Assembly: GCA_018814465.1 (NCBI GenBank) | Contig: JAHIZR010000481.1 | Span: 1-5,045 of the forward strand | Length of the DNA: 5,045 nucleotides | From: a bacterium | GTDB lineage: Bacteria; Electryoneota; RPQS01 | Direction of reading: 5' to 3' | In this document: positions 1 through 5,045 of the stretch, piece by piece | Numbering within the stretch: the first letter of the stretch is position 1 | How the letters are laid out: each line of letters starts with the position of its first letter | Program-made: the position numbers and the translations under genes | Notes under the pieces: model-generated | Seen by the model: the letters and a program-made list of their open reading frames with translations, nothing else | What the model was told of the DNA's origin: nothing | The model's database searches: none

Positions 1-578
1 AGATGTATGGTATTGACGGCACACTTTCCGAAGGCATGTCCCTGCTGTTGTTGGGCGGCGGCTGCGGCGGCAATGGAACGGTCAGTCCGACCCGGATCGT
101 CCCCGTCAATGGTGGAGAAGCTTTGTTTACCTACGGACCCGGCGGCATCGGCGCAGTGACCTTTGAGGGGAGCTACAAGCTGGCGTACTTCGGATTTGCC
201 TTGGAATCCGCCTGCGGACTGAATTCCACGACTCATTACAGTGTGGTTTTGCAGGAGCTGATCAATTGGATGTGGACAGTCGATACTCCGTCAAAGCCGA
301 CGGAAGCTTTGCCGGTCACGGCGGCGCTGCATGGCTGTTATCCGAATCCTTTCAATTCAAGTACGGCGATCCGTTTTGATTTAACGGCGCCGATGAATGT
401 CAGGCTCACTGTATTCGATTTACTAGGCCGGGAAGCGGCGACGTTGGTGGATGGACCGGTTGCGGCCGGTGCGCACAGTGTGAAGTTTGACGGCAGCGGA
501 TTGGCGAGCGGAATGTATATTGTGCGGCTGGAAGCGGACGCGCAGGTCTTTACTTCGAAGATGATGTTATTGAAATAA
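1..578 (+). CDS. C-terminal part of a T9SS-secreted protein (5' end outside window), paralogue of the downstream protease
   Basis: The reading frame is open at the left edge and ends with TAA at 576-578, so the ATG at position 3 is probably internal and only about 191 residues are visible. The first ~90 visible residues contain GGGCGGN (Cys codon 63-65) and YFGFALESACGL. Both motifs recur in the same order near the end of the downstream S8 protease, where they lie in an amidotransferase-like fold domain. The last ~85 residues are a type A T9SS sorting domain: YPNPFN, then FDLLGRE, then GLASGMYIVRLEA, ending KMMLLK. By family knowledge this domain carries cargo across the outer membrane and is usually cleaved or used for surface attachment. 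One oddity is a Cys just before the motif (HGCYPNPFN) where the paralogue has Asn. The N-terminal catalytic or binding part is unseen. By analogy it may also be a protease, but that is inference. The protease gene follows at once in the same orientation. Confidence 0.85.
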   Translation, partial: MYGIDGTLSEGMSLLLLGGGCGGNGTVSPTRIVPVNGGEALFTYGPGGIGAVTFEGSYKLAYFGFALESACGLNSTTHYSVVLQELINWMWTVDTPSKPTEALPVTAALHGCYPNPFNSSTAIRFDLTAPMNVRLTVFDLLGREAATLVDGPVAAGAHSVKFDGSGLASGMYIVRLEADAQVFTSKMMLLK

Positions 579-592
579 TCCTGTCAATGCAT

Positions 593-620
593 TGGCGGAC
601 GGGCAGATGGGTGTTCGCCA
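593..620 (+). promoter_or_regulatory. Hairpin in the gap between the two T9SS cargo genes
   Basis: TGGCGGAC (593-600) can pair with GTTCGCCA (613-620), giving eight pairs including one G-U wobble around a 12-nt loop. An A-rich stretch and then the GGAG ribosome-binding site (630-633) follow. There is no U-tract, so it is not a classical terminator. It could stabilise a processed 3' end of the upstream message or affect translation of the protease. Only the pairing is seen; the role is inferred. Confidence 0.35.
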
Positions 621-629
621 AAACAAAAT

Positions 630-633
630 GGAG
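630..633 (+). promoter_or_regulatory. Shine-Dalgarno deciding the protease start at GTG 640
   Basis: GGAG ends six bases before GTG at 640. That start gives a compact signal peptide beginning MNRFLLTVVLG. The alternative in-frame starts are weaker: TTG 592 and ATG 607 add a non-signal-like polar extension, and ATG 628 has no purine-rich site upstream and itself overlaps the GGAG. Confidence 0.7.
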
Positions 634-639
634 ATCGTT

Positions 640-3426
640 GTGAACAGGTTTTTACTCACGGTTGTGCTGGGAATTATTCTGGTCGGATCGTCCTTGGCGG
701 AAAGCCGCGACTATTCAGGTTGCGAATGGGTGCCGGGGCGGTTGATAGTGGACTTCACAGAGGAAGTAGGCACTCTCTATGAAAAGGAAAGTGCGGATGG
801 TTCGCCGATCGCGATTGGTGTTCCGGCTGTTGACGAGCTGCTGCGGCAGTACAAGATTACTCTCATGTACCGGATCGCGGATGACTTGATGCTGTCCAAG
901 ATCAGGATTCAGCCGGACTTTTACCGGTTGGTGGTCCTGCAGGGTCCTGAAGATATCGACGTGATGCAGATGATGCACGATTTCGATGCGAGCACGCATG
1001 TAGCTGCGACGTGGCCGGATCTGCTGCACAAGGTATTCGATACGGAGCCGAACGATCCGAATTGGGGAGCTCAGTGGGACAAGCGCTGTATGGGGATTCC
1101 GCGAGTCTGGGATTTTTCGACGGGATCGCGCGAGATTCAAGTGATTGCGATTGACGGCGGAACCTGTTTCCAGCATCCTGATTTTTTCGATAATCTCTGG
1201 GTAAATCCCGGGGAAGATATTGATGGCGATGGCGTGCCGTGGACTTGGGAAGATTATCCGGGGGACACCGATGATCTAAACGGTGTGGACGATGACTTGA
1301 ACGGCAAGGAAGACGATTTTATCGCCTGGGATTTTATTCGTAATATCGGCGGGTGTGTCGAGCAAGATGACTGTGATAATTTTGAGGATAATGATCCGAC
1401 TGCATACGGTGACCACGGAACTCACGTGCTGGGTTTGATGGGTGAAGTCGGCAATAACGGGATCGGCGCGACCGGTGTTAACTGGAATATATTGATCATG
1501 GCCAGTCGCGCGGGCTACACGCGCGCGGCGGATGATCAGGGTTTGGTTGTGAGTTCGGCTGCGGTGTCCTGTATTACCTGGGCGCTGGGTCATGGCGTGG
1601 ATGTTCTCAACATGTCCTATGGATCGCCGGGCCAGGGTTTGGAAGGCAGTGTAATTAATACTGCTTGGGCAAATGGCTGTATTCTGACGGCAGCAGCCGG
1701 GAATGATTATGGTGTAACCACTCCTCAATATCCGGCGGCTTTCGAGCCGGTGATAGCAGTCGGCTCAACCTCTAATCAGCAGAATTGCAGCTTAGTGTCC
1801 GACTTCTCGAATTATGGAACTTGGGTGGAGTGTTTTGCGCCGGGGGATGATGTCTTCTCGACTTTGTGTCCCCCCAATGACGATCCTCCTCCTGTCAATA
1901 ATCCAAGTTACGGTATCAACGGCGGGACCTCGATGGCGGCTCCGAACACGGGTGGCGTTTGCGCGTTGTTGTGGTCGGTATTCCCGGATTATACGAACCA
2001 GCAGATCAAGGATTTGCTGGAGATGGGGTGCGTGGATATTTCGGCTGAGAACACGGATATAAATTCCAGCTATTTGGGATGGGGCAAGGTGGATGCGGAG
2101 AATTCATTGCGCCAAGTATTGCCCTATCTGACGGTAACTGGTATTTGGGTGGAAGGCGACAACGATGATGACGGTCGTCTTGAACGATTTGAGACGGGCA
2201 GTCTGTATATTAGTGTGAACAACGAAGCGGGCTGGTCAACCGGGCAGTCGGTGCAAGTCAGTGTGTCAGCGCCTTACGATGGTAATTTATCATTTCAGAA
2301 CTCGAGTTTTCTGTTAGGGACAATTAATGCAGGTCAGACGGTAACGAATACAGCGCATCCTGTGCAGATAACTTCAGGCTGGTTTCAGGATCCTTACTGG
2401 GCGACGTTGACCTTCCAGTTTACGGGGGCCAATGGATTAAATCTAACGCAGACCGCAACGCTGCGTGTGGGTCGTCCCAAGGTGCTGGTTGTGGATGATG
2501 ATGCCGGAATGGCTTATGCAGATTTCTTCTCGACAGCTCTGGATGGTTATGATCCGAATTGGCGAGTGCTTCATGATGTTTGGGATACGAATTTAGATGC
2601 CGCGATCAGCTATGCTGATATCTCCGAATATGATCATATCATTTGGGCGACCGGCAATGCCACATCGAACACCTTGACTGCGTCTGACATGGCGGCGCTG
2701 GCGAGCTTCATGGATGCGGGCGGCAACGTGATGATTGCCAGTCAAGGAGCCGATAATGATGCGACCGTCACCGGCAATAGTTTCTATGCAAATTATATGC
2801 ATGCTCAGGCGACGACTACGGCGGGTTCACCTCAGTTGGTTGGTGTTACCGATGATCCGATTTCCGATGGTACCGCATTAGGACTGGTTGGCGGCGGTTG
2901 CGGCGGCAACAATGTCAGCGCATCCGTTTTGACTCCCGCGAATGATGGAATCGGTATCTACAAATATAGCGGAAACGAAAATATTGGTGCGATTCGCTAC
3001 GCAGGCAATGGTTATAAGATGGTATATTTCGGATTCGCACTGGAAGCTGCCTGCGGATTGGTTCCGAACACACAGCATTACAGCGTAGTTGTTAAGGCTG
3101 TAGCGGAATGGTTCGATATGGTAATTATTGACGTAGACGAGCCGGCTGCGTTCACACTGCCGAGTGAGTTCGCACTGCATCCGAATTATCCGAATCCGTT
3201 CAATCCGGAGACGATGATCAGCTTCGATGTGGGCACGCATTCGCGGGTTGTCATTCGCGTATACGACCTGCTGGGACGGGAAGTCTCCAAGTTAGTTGAC
3301 CGCAGACTATCACCGGGAACGCACAGCGTGAGTTTTTCGGGTGCGAATCTGGCGAGCGGCATCTATCTGGTGAACATGCAGGCGGACGGTTTCAGTGCGA
3401 CGCACAGAATGGTTTTGATGAAGTAA
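640..3426 (+). CDS. Secreted S8 (subtilisin-like) serine protease with C-terminal T9SS sorting domain
   Basis: This is a predicted 928-residue extracellular or surface endopeptidase, numbered from GTG 640. Residues 1-20 form a Sec signal peptide (hydrophobic LLTVVLGIILVG, then SSLA/ES). Residues ~27-135 look like a pro-region starting VPGRLIVDF. The S8 domain spans ~138-497, with triad D172 (AIDGGT), H259 (DHGTHVLG) and S431 (GGTSMAAPN), and oxyanion Asn N355 (AAAGND). Between D172 and H259 lies an acidic insert with NGVDDDLNGKEDD, a calcium-type motif frequent in S8 proteases of this kind. Residues ~498-612 form a beta-sandwich-like region opening with an EF-hand-like loop (D507-E518). Residues ~613-833 start KVLVVDDD and resemble the class I amidotransferase/ThuA-like fold, with no evident nucleophile Cys at the elbow (IASQGAD). 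Residues ~843-928 are the type A sorting domain (NYPNPFNPET, YDLLGRE, LASGIYLV, end RMVLMK). The Asp, His and Ser signatures each depart slightly from consensus. Many cysteines suggest disulfides. Fold and family are confident; substrate is unknown. Confidence 0.93.
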   Translation: MNRFLLTVVLGIILVGSSLAESRDYSGCEWVPGRLIVDFTEEVGTLYEKESADGSPIAIGVPAVDELLRQYKITLMYRIADDLMLSKIRIQPDFYRLVVLQGPEDIDVMQMMHDFDASTHVAATWPDLLHKVFDTEPNDPNWGAQWDKRCMGIPRVWDFSTGSREIQVIAIDGGTCFQHPDFFDNLWVNPGEDIDGDGVPWTWEDYPGDTDDLNGVDDDLNGKEDDFIAWDFIRNIGGCVEQDDCDNFEDNDPTAYGDHGTHVLGLMGEVGNNGIGATGVNWNILIMASRAGYTRAADDQGLVVSSAAVSCITWALGHGVDVLNMSYGSPGQGLEGSVINTAWANGCILTAAAGNDYGVTTPQYPAAFEPVIAVGSTSNQQNCSLVSDFSNYGTWVECFAPGDDVFSTLCPPNDDPPPVNNPSYGINGGTSMAAPNTGGVCALLWSVFPDYTNQQIKDLLEMGCVDISAENTDINSSYLGWGKVDAENSLRQVLPYLTVTGIWVEGDNDDDGRLERFETGSLYISVNNEAGWSTGQSVQVSVSAPYDGNLSFQNSSFLLGTINAGQTVTNTAHPVQITSGWFQDPYWATLTFQFTGANGLNLTQTATLRVGRPKVLVVDDDAGMAYADFFSTALDGYDPNWRVLHDVWDTNLDAAISYADISEYDHIIWATGNATSNTLTASDMAALASFMDAGGNVMIASQGADNDATVTGNSFYANYMHAQATTTAGSPQLVGVTDDPISDGTALGLVGGGCGGNNVSASVLTPANDGIGIYKYSGNENIGAIRYAGNGYKMVYFGFALEAACGLVPNTQHYSVVVKAVAEWFDMVIIDVDEPAAFTLPSEFALHPNYPNPFNPETMISFDVGTHSRVVIRVYDLLGREVSKLVDRRLSPGTHSVSFSGANLASGIYLVNMQADGFSATHRMVLMK

Positions 3427-3490
3427 CCGCAAATCTACCTCCCTTTTCCCTCCGTTTGTCTTTACTAAGTGGGGGGAGATAAGAGATATA

Positions 3491-3518
3491 AAGCCCGGCG
3501 AGAAATCGCCGGGCTTTT
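3491..3518. terminator. Probable bidirectional intrinsic terminator between convergent genes
   Basis: AAGCCCGGCGA (3491-3501) and TCGCCGGGCTT (3506-3516) form a perfect 11-bp stem around a GAAA loop, a stable GNRA tetraloop on the + strand. It is followed by a short run of T on the + strand (3515-3518) and by TTTATA on the - strand. It lies 64 bases after the protease stop and 25 bases beyond the peptidase stop, so it can serve both. The U-tracts are short, so efficiency is uncertain. Confidence 0.8.
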
Positions 3519-3541
3519 CATTGATAGTATATTAGTCTGAA

Positions 3542-4591
3542 TCAGATCTTGGTGCCTAATTCGTAGCCGGAGCCTTTGGTGGTCGAGAGGTAGGCGGCGA
3601 GCAGATTCACGCAGGCTTCCAGATCCTTCTTGTTGACGGTTTCAACCGTGGAGTGCATGTAGCGCAGAGCCAGCGAAATCCCGGCGACGGCGGTATGACC
3701 GGAGACCTGTCTCATGCCGGCGGCATCGGTTCCGCCGCGAGGGAGGATTTCCATTTGGTGTTTGATTTTTTTCTGTTCGGCGATCTTCTTCAGTTCCTTG
3801 ACGATTTTGGGATTGGAAATCGTCGCGCCGTCCTGGATTTTAATGCAAGCACCTTCGCCGAGCTTTGTCACGTAGTCTTTAGGATCAGCGCCGGGAGTAT
3901 CACAGGCAACGGTAACGTCGAGGGCGATACCGACATCGGGCTTAATATCGAAGGACGCGGCAATCGCTCCGCGAATACCGACTTCTTCCTGAACAGTCGC
4001 AACGGCATAGATGTCCACGTCATGTTTTTTGAGCTTGCGCAGCGCTTCAATCATGACCCAAACGCCGTAGCGGTTATCGATGGACTTGCCGGTAAAGCAA
4101 TCGCCGACCTCTTCGAGCTCACGGGACATGGTGATAGGATCTCCGATTTCGACGAGTTTTTTGACTTGTTTTTCCGGCAGGCCGAGATCAATGAAATAGT
4201 CCGTAACCTGAAGAGTTTTCTTTTTTTCTTCTTCAGTAAGGACATGAACGGGTTTTGTGCCCATGACGCCGAGCAGTCGCTTAGTGGCGGTATGAACATA
4301 GACGCGCTGGCTCATCATCGTGCGGGGGTCGAATCCTCCGCGCGGCTGGAAGCGCAGGAAGCCATTGCTGTCGATATGGGTCACGATGAAGCCGATTTCA
4401 TCCATATGTCCGGCCAGCATGACTTTTCGTTTGCCGTTGCCTTTACGGAAGCCGATGATATTTCCGAGCGCATCGAGACTGACTTTGCAGCCGACTGCTT
4501 TGAGTTCTCGTTCAACAAGGCCGCGGATTCCTTCTTCGCGACCGGACACAGCATGGCTGTTGCAGAGTTCATGTAATAAGCTAAAATCCAT
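3542..4591 (-). CDS. M42-family metallo-aminopeptidase (TET / glutamyl aminopeptidase type)
   Basis: This is a 349-residue cytoplasmic enzyme that removes N-terminal residues from peptides. Characterised family members use two metal ions and often assemble into dodecameric tetrahedra. Numbered from ATG 4591, the expected residues are all present: H62 (AGHMDEIGF), bridging D172 (SIDNRYG), catalytic base E202 and ligand E203 (VQEEVGIRG), D225 (ALDV) and H313 (YMHSTVE). The N-terminal LCNSHAVSGRE matches the family's opening 'vSG.E' motif. The segment between H62 and D172 would hold the dimerisation subdomain. Length is normal and nothing looks disrupted. ATG 4591 is chosen because GGAG (4598-4601 on the complement) lies six bases upstream; the in-frame GTG at 4603 would add only four residues and overlaps that site. 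The gene has its own candidate promoter and faces the protease gene. Substrate preference (acidic, hydrophobic or basic) cannot be read from the sequence. Some relatives are annotated as endoglucanase/cellulase M, which is best treated with caution. Confidence 0.96.
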   Translation of the reverse strand: MDFSLLHELCNSHAVSGREEGIRGLVERELKAVGCKVSLDALGNIIGFRKGNGKRKVMLAGHMDEIGFIVTHIDSNGFLRFQPRGGFDPRTMMSQRVYVHTATKRLLGVMGTKPVHVLTEEEKKKTLQVTDYFIDLGLPEKQVKKLVEIGDPITMSRELEEVGDCFTGKSIDNRYGVWVMIEALRKLKKHDVDIYAVATVQEEVGIRGAIAASFDIKPDVGIALDVTVACDTPGADPKDYVTKLGEGACIKIQDGATISNPKIVKELKKIAEQKKIKHQMEILPRGGTDAAGMRQVSGHTAVAGISLALRYMHSTVETVNKKDLEACVNLLAAYLSTTKGSGYELGTKI

Positions 4592-4597
4592 CGAGTG

Positions 4598-4601
4598 CTC
4601 C
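4598..4601 (-). promoter_or_regulatory. Shine-Dalgarno for the M42 peptidase, supporting ATG 4591
   Basis: On the complement, GGAG is followed by six bases (CACTCG) and then ATG. The motif and spacing match those before the S8 protease start at 640, which supports both start choices. Confidence 0.75.
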
Positions 4602-4635
4602 ACTGTTACAGAGTTTTTGTTGTTAATGCAGGACT

Positions 4636-4664
4636 ATAATATGCTTTTTCCGGGAAAAGTGCAA
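4636..4664 (-). promoter_or_regulatory. Candidate sigma70-type promoter of the M42 peptidase gene
   Basis: On the complement, TTGCAC (4659-4664) and TATTAT (4636-4641) are separated by exactly 17 bases. The -10 matches TATAAT at five of six positions; the -35 matches only at TTG. Transcription would start about 40 bases before the ATG at 4591, and the ftsZ terminator lies just upstream. FCB bacteria can use divergent promoter motifs, so this assignment is tentative. Confidence 0.5.
4646..4658. promoter_or_regulatory. 13-bp palindrome inside the promoter spacer (possible operator)
   Basis: TTTTCC and GGAAAA form perfect 6-bp inverted arms around a single central base, filling most of the space between the candidate -35 and -10 elements. 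A repressor or activator bound there would be well placed to control the peptidase gene. The symmetry is seen; the regulatory role is inferred and no cognate regulator is in the window. Confidence 0.3.
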
Positions 4665-4689
4665 ACTTACCCATTCAGATAGATAGAAT

Positions 4690-4717
4690 AAAAAACCCGC
4701 TGAAATGTTTCAGCGGG
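4690..4717 (-). terminator. Intrinsic terminator downstream of ftsZ
   Basis: CCCGCTGAA and TTCAGCGGG form a perfect 9-bp stem with a 4-base loop (4696-4717). On the complement a run of six T follows (4690-4695). The stem begins 24 bases after the ftsZ stop codon. There is no T-run on the + strand, so it acts only for ftsZ and separates ftsZ from the downstream peptidase gene. Confidence 0.9.
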
Positions 4718-4741
4718 CTAAAACGGTAGAGACAGGTATTC

Positions 4742-5045
4742 TCAGTCCATTTGCCGTCTCAGAAAGGTTGGGATTTCAAATCGGGAAGTGCCCGTTTCTT
4801 CGTCACCTACAATAACCGGCTCGATTTTGCCGTTTACTTCGTGGGTCAGGCGGTGAATCTTAGGTTCATCGAAGGCCGGCTGGCGTTCGAACTCGACAGT
4901 TTCCTGAACCTTTGGTCTGGGGGGCGCAGGAATTCGAAAGGTCGATGAGGAATGGACGGGAACCGCTCGAGATTCAGTCCGATTGAAGCCGGTTGCGATC
5001 ACAGTGATCCGGATATCTTCTCCGGCGGATTCATCAATCACGGCT
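4742..5045 (-). CDS. ftsZ: Cell division protein FtsZ, C-terminal part (5' end outside window)
   Basis: The last 100 residues of the tubulin-like GTPase that forms the division ring on the inner face of the membrane. The frame is open at the right edge and ends with TGA at 4742-4744. The first visible residues (AVIDESAGEDIRITVIATGF) are the end of the conserved FtsZ C-terminal globular domain, with the hallmark TVIATGF. About 65 residues of charged, proline-containing linker follow, including FRIPAPPRPK. The protein ends in the conserved C-terminal peptide FEIPTFLRRQMD, which by family knowledge binds membrane anchors and regulators such as FtsA and SepF/ZipA-type partners. The GTP-binding and T7-loop regions lie outside the window. 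A strong terminator follows directly, so ftsZ ends its transcription unit, as is common when it is the last gene of the dcw cluster. That placement is an inference, because the upstream genes are not visible. Confidence 0.96.
   Translation of the reverse strand, partial: AVIDESAGEDIRITVIATGFNRTESRAVPVHSSSTFRIPAPPRPKVQETVEFERQPAFDEPKIHRLTHEVNGKIEPVIVGDEETGTSRFEIPTFLRRQMD

Noticed and set aside
3..5. ATG at position 3 as the true start of the first gene
   Set aside because: The frame is open to the window edge, there is no room for an RBS, no signal peptide follows, and the homologous region in the paralogue lies deep in the C-terminal part. It is treated as a partial gene.
592..639. Upstream TTG (592) or ATG (607, 628) as start of the protease
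   Set aside because: They add a polar stretch before the signal peptide, and the best Shine-Dalgarno (GGAG, six-base spacing) belongs to GTG 640.
715..1728. Open frames on the - strand within the protease gene
   Set aside because: Antisense to the confidently identified pro-region and S8 domain; Arg/His/Ile-rich translations with no family features, typical of shadow frames.
2890..2910. GGC-rich repeat shared with 54-74 as a possible mobile or regulatory DNA repeat
   Set aside because: It encodes the conserved GGGCGGN peptide in both paralogues in the same frame, so protein conservation explains the DNA similarity.
4219..4229. A-AAA-AAG slippery heptamer in frame in the M42 peptidase message (complement strand), like the dnaX frameshift site
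   Set aside because: A -1 shift would reach a TGA about eleven codons later and remove the metal ligands after H62. It encodes the common Glu/Lys-rich stretch of the family and no supporting stimulatory structure was evident, so programmed frameshifting is unlikely.
3653..4576. Long open frame (307 codons) on the + strand opposite the M42 peptidase gene
   Set aside because: It lies wholly antisense to a gene with all family metal ligands. The translation has no recognisable domain, and the open frame follows from the codon bias of the real gene.

Overview
The window fits a Gram-negative bacterium of the FCB superphylum. Two secreted proteins end in the 'YPNPFN … LLGRE … LASG(I/M)Y' type A sorting domain used by the type IX secretion system (T9SS). 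That domain, in this wording, is common in uncultured FCB lineages outside classical Bacteroidetes (for example Zixibacteria, KSB1, Calditrichota, Marinimicrobia, Latescibacterota). The exact phylum cannot be fixed from this sequence. No mobile element, CRISPR array, tRNA or rRNA was seen.

Left part (1-3426, + strand): two tandem genes for T9SS cargo proteins. The first is cut by the window edge, so only its last ~190 codons are visible. The second is a complete 928-residue secreted subtilisin-like (S8) protease with signal peptide, probable pro-region, acidic calcium-type loops, full catalytic triad, a beta-sandwich, a glutamine-amidotransferase-like fold domain and the sorting domain. The visible part of the first gene aligns with the C-terminal ~180 residues of the second, including two conserved cysteines. 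The genes are therefore paralogues, or share a duplicated C-terminal module. They lie about 61 nt apart and could be co-transcribed.

Middle (3427-3541): a short convergent intergenic region with a strong GAAA-loop hairpin that probably terminates both the protease transcript and the facing peptidase transcript.

Right part (3542-5045, - strand): a complete M42-family metallo-aminopeptidase with all metal ligands, its own candidate sigma70-like promoter and a clear Shine-Dalgarno. Upstream of it lies the 3' end of ftsZ, recognised by 'TVIATGF' and the terminal 'IPTFLRRQMD' peptide, followed by a textbook intrinsic terminator. The peptidase and ftsZ point the same way but appear to be separate transcription units.

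The genes do not form one pathway. The left pair concerns secreted proteolysis or cell-surface proteins; the right pair is cytoplasmic housekeeping (peptide turnover, cell division). I found no convincing new system. The points most worth a second look are the atypical S8 active-site signatures, the duplicated two-cysteine C-terminal module, and a palindrome inside the peptidase promoter.
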